Source of the DNA: Pontixanthobacter gangjinensis
Lineage (GTDB): Bacteria; Pseudomonadota; Alphaproteobacteria; Sphingomonadales; Sphingomonadaceae
DNA length: 64,000 nt
NCBI RefSeq assembly: GCF_009827545.1
Contig: NZ_WTYS01000001.1
Span: forward strand, 2,505,772 to 2,569,771
Reading direction: 5' to 3'
This document shows positions 1-7,396 of the stretch, in pieces (positions within the stretch are counted from its first letter, which is position 1; every line of letters begins with the position of its first letter). Both the position numbers and the translations under genes were made by a program. Below the pieces are notes generated by a model. The model made no database searches. It was not told the DNA's origin and worked only from the letters and a program-made list of their open reading frames with translations.

Positions 1-5
1 CAGCA

Positions 6-461
6 ATGCCAATCGCGCGAAAAATCCGGACCTTCAGCGATTTGCCCGCTAGCGAAAAATTCGCCTTTCTCGAGGCCAGCATATTGCTGGCAATAGCGCG
101 GATTGTTGTCGATTTCGTGCCGCTTTCCAAATGGCGCAAGCAGGTGGCGATCAAAACCTACCAACCTTGCGAGGCGGAGCAATTGGGCAAACCCCAGCGG
201 GAGCAGGCGCGCATGGTACTGCGCACAATTAAGCGCGTTGGCCGCAATGTGCCGGTCAAATTCGTCTGCCTGCCGCAAGCGCTTACCGCACGGTGGATGC
301 TGAGCCGCCGCAACATACCGACTGAATTGTTTTTGGGCACCCGCAGGGAGGCCGAGGTTAACCGCGAATTTCACGCCTGGTTGATGGCTGGTGATATAAT
401 GGTAACTGGCAATTGCGACCCGGAAGATTATGCCATTTTGGGATCACAGAAGCGGGATTGA
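6..461 (+). CDS. Lasso peptide B2 leader peptidase (transglutaminase-like)
   Basis: A 151-residue protein of the lasso-peptide B2 family, the cysteine protease that removes the leader from the precursor once B1 delivers it. The expected catalytic triad can be read: Cys88 in VCLPQAL, His123 in FHAWL and Asp130 in the following MAGD. The length is normal for the stand-alone B2 of proteobacteria, where B1 and B2 are separate; a matching B1 lies at 6753. The start ATG is only five bases into the window, so its ribosome site is mostly cut off. The next gene runs toward it on the minus strand, leaving only 8 bp between the two stops, so B2 is physically split from the rest of the plus-strand cluster. 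The family call is firm; the peptide substrate (gene at 7135) is inferred from neighbourhood. Confidence 0.88.
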   Translation: MPIARKIRTFSDLPASEKFAFLEASILLAIARIVVDFVPLSKWRKQVAIKTYQPCEAEQLGKPQREQARMVLRTIKRVGRNVPVKFVCLPQALTARWMLSRRNIPTELFLGTRREAEVNREFHAWLMAGDIMVTGNCDPEDYAILGSQKRD

Positions 462-469
462 CCGAAATT

Positions 470-1654
470 CTAGCGCCGGAACAATCGCCCAATCCCAAGG
501 ATAGGGGAGAGTACCGATAGCAGCCACAAATGCGCTGGAGACAGCGACAATATTTCGAGATCTGCGGGCCGGGCAAGTTCGCGCAGCAAAGCCTCACGGC
601 GATATCCGCGCCCATCATGCAACAGCATAGAATGGCGTATACGTTGGATGAAGTGGCGCCAGTCCTTCAGGCTGTGCTCGCGGGCGGGCAATTCAGCGAA
701 AATCATCGGCATCTGCAATGCGATAATCTCGTCCGTATCGTGCTTGCAAACCAAATCCTGCAAGTTGCTGGGCAACGGCGTTCCCAATATACGCTGCGAT
801 AAATCGAGCGAGGCCGCCAGCATTTTTCCCAACTGGCCCAGCTCTGCCAAATCGAGCATTTCTACAATTTCGTCAGAGGTCATCCCGCGAATTACACGGT
901 CAATATCAACCAGCCATTTCAACCGGACCCAGCCATGCTTGATCCCATGCGCGGCAATATAGAGGGCATGGGCGGCAGGCCGGAGCATCGGAATAGGCAG
1001 GCCTGCTGCTTCATCCTCGACCAGCAGGCGGGTCCAATTGGCGTCGAGATGGGCCATCAAGACCGGATTTTGGACCTTGCGCCAATGAAGGTCGATTTGC
1101 AGCCCGTCGTTGCGCCGGATAAAAGTCATGGCATTGTGCAATCGGCGAAAACTGGCGCGTTTTCTATGATCCAAAGCAAATTTCGGATAGAATCGGTCAA
1201 ACCCGTGCGCTCGGACAATGGTCTCCGCTTCCTCATACCGGTTCGGGTCGACCAGCAAATCGATGTCGATCATCTCACGATCTGACGGCTGGTCGTAATA
1301 ATGCGCGGCAACGCCAATCCCTTTAAGAACCGCGCAAGCGATGCCCGCTTCGCGCATCGCTGTGGTCAGCAATCCGGCGACATGCACCCCGCGCATAAAA
1401 ACCTGCGCATTTGCCGATGTGGATGCCGCGAAGCGGTCACACATATCTGATGGCGGAGTGATGTGCGGTGCCGCTGCCAAACCCGAATGGACCAGTGCAG
1501 CTACGCGATGACGGGTCACCAATGCCTCGAAGCGCGTCCAGTCCATATTGGGCGAACCGCTCGAAAATTCAGGCGCAAAGGGTGAAACGCCCGGCATTGT
1601 CGCTAGCAACATGGCCAGCAACCTTTGCTCTCTATCCAGTAATTTGGTCACCAC
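470..1654 (-). CDS. Nucleotidyltransferase family protein (PF14907-like), lasso cluster
   Basis: A 394-residue protein with the signature of the uncharacterised nucleotidyltransferase family seen in lasso clusters: VLKGIG at 109-114, then REMIDIDLLV near 126-135, where Asp130 and Asp132 would bind metal. From knowledge of related clusters, such a protein works together with an HPr-kinase-like enzyme; in the pseudomycoidin system it adds sugar to the phosphorylated C-terminal residue. A kinase of that kind is present here at 4898, so a similar two-step decoration is a reasonable inference. The start is a GTG directly followed by another GTG. It is the only gene of the cluster on the minus strand, convergent with B2 and divergent from the exporter, with about 60 bases between this start and the exporter's; that gap must hold promoters for both directions. 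Confidence 0.75.
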   Translation of the reverse strand: MVTKLLDREQRLLAMLLATMPGVSPFAPEFSSGSPNMDWTRFEALVTRHRVAALVHSGLAAAPHITPPSDMCDRFAASTSANAQVFMRGVHVAGLLTTAMREAGIACAVLKGIGVAAHYYDQPSDREMIDIDLLVDPNRYEEAETIVRAHGFDRFYPKFALDHRKRASFRRLHNAMTFIRRNDGLQIDLHWRKVQNPVLMAHLDANWTRLLVEDEAAGLPIPMLRPAAHALYIAAHGIKHGWVRLKWLVDIDRVIRGMTSDEIVEMLDLAELGQLGKMLAASLDLSQRILGTPLPSNLQDLVCKHDTDEIIALQMPMIFAELPAREHSLKDWRHFIQRIRHSMLLHDGRGYRREALLRELARPADLEILSLSPAHLWLLSVLSPILGIGRLFRR

Positions 1655-1717
1655 AGCCCCCAGCTAAACCACAACTGCTTGTTGCCTTTCTTTCCATCTG
1701 GCAAGGCCCATCGCGCA

Positions 1718-3436
1718 ATGGGACCATTCAAAGCATATTTGGCCGATATTTGGCGCGATTCCGGCAAACAGATGCCGTGGGCTGCAACACTGGTCGTCTT
1801 GGGTGCCCTTGTCGAAGGGATAGGCCTTCTCGCAATTTTGCCGCTCGCTGCGCTTATCACCGGCAATGCGGACACGGAACTTGGACGCTCTGCATTATCG
1901 GCAATGTCCGGGATTGGCCTAGTCACGGAATTTTCAAGGGCTTTGGCACTGACGACAGGGTTCTTGATCATCCTGGCGATCCGCAATCTGATTATGTGGC
2001 GGCGCGACACACTCTTGTTCAGCCTAGGGGTTTCCTATGTAGACCGGTGGAGGACGCGTTTGCTCAGCGCAATTGGCAATGCTGATTGGGCCACCGTCAG
2101 CGCGCTTCGGAGAAGCGATTTCGAACATGCGATAACCAACGACGTTTCGCGACTGTCATCCAGCACCGACCAGATGCTGCGTTCCGCGGCTATGATCGCG
2201 CTCAGTGTGGTTCAACTCGGCATTATTGCTGCGCTTTCGCCCATGCTGTTGATCTTGGTGTTTGCGCTGCTAGGCGTGTCATTGCTGTTCACTCTCCCGC
2301 TGATGCGTAAAGCGGGACGATTGGGCAAGAAGCTGACCAAGTCGGGGCGCAGGATTTACGGCGTACTCGGCGATTTCATGTCGAGCCAAAAACTGGCCAG
2401 ATTGAACAATGCTGAAGCAGATTTCCTTGAAAGGTTCTCCGGCTCGATCCGCGATGTGAGGACAAACCAAACCGCCTTTATGTCTTCCCAAATCGTCGCG
2501 CGTGGCTGGTTCCAGATGGCCGCCGGCGTGGCGGTCATTGCCGCCCTGCTGATTGGCGTGTTCGTTCTGAATACACCGCTTTCGGTGCTTGCGGTGACGA
2601 TTCTGGTGTTGGCAAGACTGGTCGGCCCGGTCCAGATGATCGCGCAAACTGGACAGTCGCTGGCAAATGCATTGCCCGCATTTACCGAGCTCAATCGAAC
2701 TCTTATCGAATTAAGGCAGGTGGCAGCTCCGCCCGCTGCTACCAATTGCACCTTATCAGACAGGTCTGGCCCGGCCTCACTAAGGCTGGAAAATGTCAGT
2801 TACACCTATCCAGACACGGGCGAGAAGATTTTGAACGGCGCAACGTTTGAAATTACCGCTGGCGAGATTGTCGCATTGGTTGGGCCATCAGGCGTTGGAA
2901 AGACGACATTGCTAGACATCACGTCTGGCTTGTTGCGGCCAGATAAAGGCACGGTATTTGCCGATGGAGAGGCAGTTCGCAGCGAACAGGAAATGCGGCA
3001 ATGGCGCGACCAGTTGGCTTATCTGCCGCAAGACCCGTTCCTGTTTGACGCCAGCATCAAAGAAAATTTGATGTGGTGCGCACGAACCAGCGATGAAGGC
3101 GACATAGGGGAAGCGATCAGAATAGCTGCGATTGACGGTCTTACCAGCGATGGCCGCGAAGGGCTGGACATCAGAGCCGGTGAGCGAGGCCAGTCGCTGT
3201 CGGGAGGAGAACGCCAGCGAATTTGTCTGGCAAGAGCTTTGCTGCGCCGCCCCCGGCTACTCATTCTGGATGAAGCGACCAATGCTCTCGACGCGCGTCT
3301 GGAGGATCTGGTGCTTGAAGGCTTGCGGTCACTACGCAGCCAGTTTTCGATCCTGCTGATCACCCACCGCGCCGAAACCCTGCGCCATGCAGACCGCGTA
3401 TTGCGCCTGGAAAATGGCCGGGTTTTAGAAGCATGA
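1718..3436 (+). CDS. ABC transporter, fused permease and ATPase (lasso exporter D)
   Basis: A half-transporter with an N-terminal membrane domain of about six helices and a C-terminal ATPase. Counting from an upstream TTG at 1679, Walker A is GPSGVGKT at 402-409, the signature LSGGE is at 507-511 and Walker B LLILDE at 527-532. I prefer the ATG at 1718 because the first 13 codons after the TTG look non-coding. Exporters of this type pump the finished lasso peptide out and often give self-immunity. It overlaps the following sulfotransferase gene by 4 bp (ATGA), so these genes are translated together. No C39 peptidase domain is present, which fits a cluster with its own B2 protease. Confidence 0.85.
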   Translation: MGPFKAYLADIWRDSGKQMPWAATLVVLGALVEGIGLLAILPLAALITGNADTELGRSALSAMSGIGLVTEFSRALALTTGFLIILAIRNLIMWRRDTLLFSLGVSYVDRWRTRLLSAIGNADWATVSALRRSDFEHAITNDVSRLSSSTDQMLRSAAMIALSVVQLGIIAALSPMLLILVFALLGVSLLFTLPLMRKAGRLGKKLTKSGRRIYGVLGDFMSSQKLARLNNAEADFLERFSGSIRDVRTNQTAFMSSQIVARGWFQMAAGVAVIAALLIGVFVLNTPLSVLAVTILVLARLVGPVQMIAQTGQSLANALPAFTELNRTLIELRQVAAPPAATNCTLSDRSGPASLRLENVSYTYPDTGEKILNGATFEITAGEIVALVGPSGVGKTTLLDITSGLLRPDKGTVFADGEAVRSEQEMRQWRDQLAYLPQDPFLFDASIKENLMWCARTSDEGDIGEAIRIAAIDGLTSDGREGLDIRAGERGQSLSGGERQRICLARALLRRPRLLILDEATNALDARLEDLVLEGLRSLRSQFSILLITHRAETLRHADRVLRLENGRVLEA

Positions 3437-4245
3437 GTGCGGCTGTGATTGAACGCCGCCGCGATGCAATCAAGACACATCTGTTTCTGCTGTGCCCCAA
3501 CAACAGTGGCTCCACCTATCTCTCCCGCGCATTGGCAACTTCGCCTGCGGTTTGGAGTTTGGAGAAAGAGGGCCAACATATGATCGGCTTTGCCGGCCCA
3601 TCGACTTTGGAAAGCCCGTGGCCCTTAATATGGGGCAGCAGCGAAGATAGCATCGCTCATTTTCGCGACAGCCCGGATTATGATTGGAGCCGGACCAAAA
3701 GAGCGTGGTATTACCATGCATCGGCGAAGCGCGACGATGCCCCGATTTTCCACACCAAAGCGCCGCCGTTCCTGTTGATTGCAGATCAGCTGGCTAACAA
3801 TTTTGCCGGGGCCGCCTTTCTATTCATGGTCCGCAATCCCTACGCCGCGATGGAGGGCATTCTGCGCCGCCATGACCGCGCCGGCTTCCTTAACCGGAGC
3901 CCTGATTTGGCAACAGTTGCAGCACGGCATCTGGTCACTTGCCTAACCGCGCAGAGGCATAATATTTCGGAATATGCAGAGATATCTATCGACTTCCGGT
4001 ACGAGGATTTGTGCGCATCACCGCAGGAGATTTCCAACCAGATCTCCAACTTCTTGCCAGAGATCGGCCCACTCGACCTTGCCCAAAAGCTCGCGATTAA
4101 AGGAACTTATGACGAACCCTTAAGAGACATGAACACAGAACAGATTGCCCGCCTGTCTGCCGAGGAAATTGCCGCCGCCAATGAAGTTTTCCGGCCCAAT
4201 GCGGAACTGCTGTCACATTTTGACTATCGGATAATCGAAACATAA
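3433..4245 (+). CDS. Sulfotransferase family protein, first of two
   Basis: A 270-residue protein that reads as a P-loop sulfotransferase. The 5'-phosphosulfate loop is degenerate (CPNNSGSTYLSRAL, 21-34), and a later FLFMVRNPYAAMEG resembles the strand and helix that bind the 3'-phosphate of PAPS. Such enzymes move sulfate from PAPS to a hydroxyl or amine. Its position between the exporter and the hydroxylase, with a 4-bp overlap upstream, puts it in the lasso operon, so the likely acceptor is the peptide or a sugar or hydroxyl installed on it. It is clearly different from the second sulfotransferase at 5830, which has the classical PKSGNTW loop, so the two may act on different sites. Substrate is inference. 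Confidence 0.7.
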   Translation: MSAAVIERRRDAIKTHLFLLCPNNSGSTYLSRALATSPAVWSLEKEGQHMIGFAGPSTLESPWPLIWGSSEDSIAHFRDSPDYDWSRTKRAWYYHASAKRDDAPIFHTKAPPFLLIADQLANNFAGAAFLFMVRNPYAAMEGILRRHDRAGFLNRSPDLATVAARHLVTCLTAQRHNISEYAEISIDFRYEDLCASPQEISNQISNFLPEIGPLDLAQKLAIKGTYDEPLRDMNTEQIARLSAEEIAAANEVFRPNAELLSHFDYRIIET

Positions 4246-4299
4246 ATATGCCACAGACCATTGCCGTGCTTCAGGTGCGCGCAAAAGGGGAGTTTAAAC

Positions 4300-4911
4300 G
4301 TGCCGCCACGGGTCAAAAAACCTACAGATATCCGCGAGTTGGCTACTGTCGAAGTCAGTCGTCTGATTGCACTTGCCAGCCGTATATCGCCGGAGACATG
4401 GGGGCAGGAGGACCGGCATAAGGAGAACGACTTTGCCGTATTTCACCACACGCAGCACCTAGTATTCCGCTTCATAAGCGAGAACCGCGACCCTGAAGAT
4501 TTTTATGCCAATCCAGCTTGGGATGTGTGGAAACCCGTCTTGATGCCGCTAATGCAGCAAGCGATTGCGCCATATGGCTTTCGCAACCCGCAATTTCCCA
4601 AGGCAATGCTGGCCAAATTGGCTGCTGGACACCAGATTGATCCGCATTATGACGGGGCTGGTTCAAACCAGCGCGTGCACAAAATCCATATCCCGCTGGT
4701 GACCAATCCCGAAGCCGAATTTCTGGTTGGTGATGGTCGATTCCATCTAGACGTTGGCAAAGCGTACGAGGTCAACAACATCATTTCTCACGGCGCGGTC
4801 AACCAAGGTAGCGAGGACCGAATCCACTTCATCTTTGAAGTATTCGAGGGCGATTATCAGCAAACCACAGTCAGACCAGACGGAGGCACCGCCGCTAATG
4901 CCGACCTATAA
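4300..4911 (+). CDS. Aspartyl/asparaginyl beta-hydroxylase-like dioxygenase
   Basis: A 203-residue Fe(II)/2-oxoglutarate dioxygenase of the Asp/Asn beta-hydroxylase type. Visible iron ligands are His116 and Asp118 in DPHYDGA and His164 in IISHGAVNQ; Arg174 in EDRIHF is the expected 2-oxoglutarate binder. I chose the GTG at 4300 because a GGGGAG ribosome site lies seven bases upstream; an upstream TTG at 4261 would add 13 poor residues. The 3' end overlaps the kinase gene by 14 bp. The core of the peptide at 7135 contains one Asn in the likely ring and one just after Glu, so Asn or Glu-adjacent hydroxylation is a natural guess. Enzymes of this family in RiPP clusters are known for hydroxylating side chains; the exact residue cannot be told from sequence. 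Confidence 0.78.
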   Translation: MPPRVKKPTDIRELATVEVSRLIALASRISPETWGQEDRHKENDFAVFHHTQHLVFRFISENRDPEDFYANPAWDVWKPVLMPLMQQAIAPYGFRNPQFPKAMLAKLAAGHQIDPHYDGAGSNQRVHKIHIPLVTNPEAEFLVGDGRFHLDVGKAYEVNNIISHGAVNQGSEDRIHFIFEVFEGDYQQTTVRPDGGTAANADL

Positions 4912-5833
4912 AGCCTATGGCCTGACAATTAATTCAGATATTACGCTACCCGCTCTCGAGCAATTGGCAGCGCCCGATGCAACCTCAGCTGCCGATATTG
5001 TCTTCGAAGAAGGGCGCGTTCCTGTGGGCGCAGGGGGCGCGAACAAATTTCGCAATTGGGAAGCCGGGCCAGGCCGATTCATGAGCCACTTTTTTGAGGT
5101 TGGCCGGTTTCTGGTTACCGATGGTAATTCGGTCCTATACCACCGTGAATCCAGCGCTGATGACACGCAAATTGTCTCGGTTTTGCTGGGCACATGTCTG
5201 GGCGCAGCGCTGATGCAGCGGCGAATCCTTCCGATCCATTCCTGCTGCGTGCTCACAGATAAAGGCGCGGTGCTGGTGATGGGCCGGTCCGGCGCTGGCA
5301 AATCGACCACGCTTGGCGGATTGCTGGAACTGGGCCTGCCGATGATGGCGGATGATGTGACCGGGTTGACCATCTCAGACAGCGGCGTTCCGATGGCGAT
5401 TCCCGCTTTTCCTTCCATCCGGCTATGGCAGGACTCGCTCAAAACCCTGGGACACACTCCGCAAGGCCTGGCCAAAGTGCGCAGCGATATGGAGAAATTC
5501 TACCTCCCCAGCGGCACCTTTCACGATAGGCCCGAACCTATTCGCGGGATCGCCTATATATCAGCGAGCAACGCCAGCGAATTAAGTTGTGAGGGCATCG
5601 CACCAGCCCATAAAGTTGAATCGCTAAGCCGGTTCATCTTTCGCAAGAACTTTATCGATGGAATGGAGATGCGGCGGTTTGCGTTTCAAACTGTTGCCGA
5701 TGCGGTCAAAGAATTGCCAATGGTCAGAATTGTACGCCCTGCCCAAGCAGTTCCTCCTCGTAAAATTGCCGAAACAATTCTTCGTAGCCTTGAACTGATC
5801 GAGGCAGGCAACGCTTTCGAGCCAGCGAGATGA
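4898..5833 (+). CDS. HPr kinase/phosphorylase-like lasso peptide kinase
   Basis: A 311-residue protein matching the HPr-kinase-like enzymes of lasso clusters (PadeK/ThcoK type), which phosphorylate the C-terminal Ser hydroxyl of the precursor. Walker A is GRSGAGKST at 129-137; His114 (PIHSC) and the MADD acidic pair at 150-153 sit where the family has its catalytic residues. The start is an ATG inside the end of the hydroxylase gene, with GGAGG 11 bases before it; a longer reading from 4754 would lie wholly within the hydroxylase and is rejected. Its stop overlaps the next gene's start. The precursor at 7135 does end in Ser, which supports the assigned role. No HPr or PTS genes are nearby, arguing against a role in sugar regulation. 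Confidence 0.82.
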   Translation: MPTYKAYGLTINSDITLPALEQLAAPDATSAADIVFEEGRVPVGAGGANKFRNWEAGPGRFMSHFFEVGRFLVTDGNSVLYHRESSADDTQIVSVLLGTCLGAALMQRRILPIHSCCVLTDKGAVLVMGRSGAGKSTTLGGLLELGLPMMADDVTGLTISDSGVPMAIPAFPSIRLWQDSLKTLGHTPQGLAKVRSDMEKFYLPSGTFHDRPEPIRGIAYISASNASELSCEGIAPAHKVESLSRFIFRKNFIDGMEMRRFAFQTVADAVKELPMVRIVRPAQAVPPRKIAETILRSLELIEAGNAFEPAR

Positions 5834-6696
5834 AACAGGCTACCGCCCGTTTCGGAGATGGCCGGTCCATTATCTGGCTCGCATCCTACCCGAAATCGGG
5901 CAACACATGGCTGCGCAGCCTGCTAACCGCTTATTGCTATCCCGACGACGAATTCGATATCAACGCGTTGATCGGCCAGCAGGATCCGTTTGACCGGCAA
6001 TTGCTCGACGATCACGCAGGGATCAGTTCGGCGGAAATGAGCGATAGGGAACTGATTCCCTATCAAGCGCAATTGCACCGCCATTTGGCGCAACACGCGC
6101 AGCCCCCATATTTCATCAAAACTCACAGCGCCTGTCGCGTTTCGCATGACGGCACCCATCTATTCCCGGCGGAGGCCAGCGCCGGAGCAATCTATATCGT
6201 CCGCGATCCGGTGGATGTGGTCCCGTCGCTTGCCCATCATGAAGGACGGGATTTCGATTGGACGATAGCACGGATGGCCGATGCCGAGGCGGGATTGGAC
6301 ATATGGCCCAACAAAGGCGGCCTGATGGTGCCGCAATTTATGTCAAGCTGGTCCGTCAATGCGCAAAGCTGGCTGGATCAAAATCAAATTCCGGTGCATC
6401 TGCTGCGCTATGAAGATTTGCACGGCGATACCGAACGGCACTTTGCCGATGTCCTTCGCTTTTGTGCAATTGAGATCGATCAATCTCGGCTATTGGCCGC
6501 AGTGGAAAGATGCCGAATAGACCGCTTGCAAAGCGACGAAACCAAGAGCGGATTCAACGAGCGGCCGTCCTCGGAAAGGCCGTTCTTTCGTGGAGGCAGA
6601 ATTGGTGATGGACACAAAAAGCTGAGTAAAGAGCAGAAAATTGAGGTGCGAGAACAACACGCGAGCGCTATCGAAGAGCTTGGCTATAGGGTGTGA
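5830..6696 (+). CDS. Sulfotransferase domain protein, second of two
   Basis: A 288-residue cytosolic-type sulfotransferase. The PAPS 5'-phosphosulfate loop is textbook (SYPKSGNTWLRS, 19-30) and the 3'-phosphate motif follows as IYIVRDPVDVVPSLAHH. The C-terminal part has the FFRGGRIGDG element that resembles the family's RKG-type cofactor loop. The start ATG overlaps the kinase stop by 4 bp, so it belongs to the same transcript. Together with the first sulfotransferase this makes two sulfate-transferring steps in one lasso cluster, which is unusual. Possible acceptors in the core peptide are Thr, Ser and Tyr hydroxyls or a hydroxyl made by the beta-hydroxylase; this is inference. Confidence 0.85.
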   Translation: MKQATARFGDGRSIIWLASYPKSGNTWLRSLLTAYCYPDDEFDINALIGQQDPFDRQLLDDHAGISSAEMSDRELIPYQAQLHRHLAQHAQPPYFIKTHSACRVSHDGTHLFPAEASAGAIYIVRDPVDVVPSLAHHEGRDFDWTIARMADAEAGLDIWPNKGGLMVPQFMSSWSVNAQSWLDQNQIPVHLLRYEDLHGDTERHFADVLRFCAIEIDQSRLLAAVERCRIDRLQSDETKSGFNERPSSERPFFRGGRIGDGHKKLSKEQKIEVREQHASAIEELGYRV

Positions 6697-6752
6697 TCGC
6701 GGCAAACCGGGCTCAGCTGGACCATAGATTTGAACACGAAAGATGGGACGAA

Positions 6753-7043
6753 ATGGCGGAAAACAAATTGTCGGCTAAGTGCGTTGTGAAACGGAATGAG
6801 GATGTGCTGTTCAGCGAGGTAGCTGACGGTATGTCATTGATGGATATCGATAGCGGGAAATATTTTCATTTTGATCAGACCGGATCGGTAATCTGGAAAC
6901 AAATCGACGGAGACCTTACTATCTCTCAGCTATGCGAGAACGTGCAAAGGGAATTCGACGTTGATGCAGAGACTTGCGCCGCTGATACGATTGAATTCCT
7001 GACAGAATTAAACCAGCTTAAGCTGGTTAGTTTTCAAAGCTAA
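6753..7043 (+). CDS. Lasso peptide B1 protein (PqqD-like leader recognition)
   Basis: A 96-residue PqqD-fold protein. The family pattern is clear: VLFSEVADGMSLMDIDSGKYFHFDQTGSVIW in the first half (a beta-hairpin run, given in part as DGMSLMDIDSGKYF) and a winged-helix half ending in LTELNQLKLVSF. It binds the leader of the precursor and presents it to B2 and the cyclase. The ATG at 6753 is chosen because the sequence before it (from 6693) overlaps the end of the sulfotransferase and lacks the fold. The leader of the adjacent precursor carries a W-x-x-P-x-V motif, the type of element this fold grips. The precursor gene begins 91 bp downstream. Confidence 0.87.
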   Translation: MAENKLSAKCVVKRNEDVLFSEVADGMSLMDIDSGKYFHFDQTGSVIWKQIDGDLTISQLCENVQREFDVDAETCAADTIEFLTELNQLKLVSFQS

Positions 7044-7134
7044 GGTAGATTCACCAATTTCCTTGCAAAGTCAGTAATTTTAAGCAAAAAGGCGACCATA
7101 GTCGGTCGCACGATTTTTAATTTTGGGGTATTTT

Positions 7135-7284
7135 ATGACACAGCATCAGAACGAGCGCAGCCCGCAAGCGAAAACTGCGACTTGGACTAAGCCAAATGTC
7201 ACTACTGTGACACCAGTGCGCAGCACACGCGGCGGATCGGGCAATATTCGTGCTACAGAAAATATATTCTACGCGACATCCTAA
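7135..7284 (+). CDS. Lasso peptide precursor, 49 residues
   Basis: A short gene that is easily missed. It encodes a 32- or 33-residue leader and a core that reads GGSGNIRATENIFYATS. The leader holds W17-x-x-P20-x-V22, matching the Tyr/Trp-x-x-Pro-x-Leu/Val element that B1 proteins bind. Thr31-Arg32 precede Gly33, so Thr is at -2 if Gly33 is residue 1, as in astexin-type leaders; then the only acidic residue, Glu42, is at position 10. If Gly34 is residue 1, Glu is at 9, the normal ring size, and Thr is at -3. The core ends in Ser, the residue targeted by the kinase encoded at 4898. TTTTGGGG precedes the ATG by about six bases as a ribosome site. It sits between B1 and the cyclase, where precursors are expected. 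Core boundaries and ring size are inference. Confidence 0.82.
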   Translation: MTQHQNERSPQAKTATWTKPNVTTVTPVRSTRGGSGNIRATENIFYATS

Positions 7285-7302
7285 ACACTTTAGCTAACTA
7301 AC

Positions 7303-7330
7303 CGGCATTTCTGGCTAGTCCGGATTGCCG
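7303..7330 (+). terminator. Weak hairpin between precursor and cyclase genes
   Basis: CGGCA at 7303-7307 pairs with TGCCG at 7326-7330, followed by TTT. The stem is only five base pairs with a large loop. Lasso operons often carry a partial terminator or processing hairpin after the precursor gene, which would raise precursor mRNA over enzyme mRNA; this may be such an element, but the structure is weak. Confidence 0.3.
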
Positions 7331-7396
7331 TTTAGCTATCGCGCTTACTTTTCAGGCCCGAAAAAATAGAATCAGCAATCTGCTGGCAGTGATTTC

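Noticed and set aside
4248-4421. A 57-codon frame starting ATG just after the first sulfotransferase
   Set aside because: It overlaps the hydroxylase gene in another frame, has no leader-like or core-like features and looks like a chance frame; the real precursor is at 7135.
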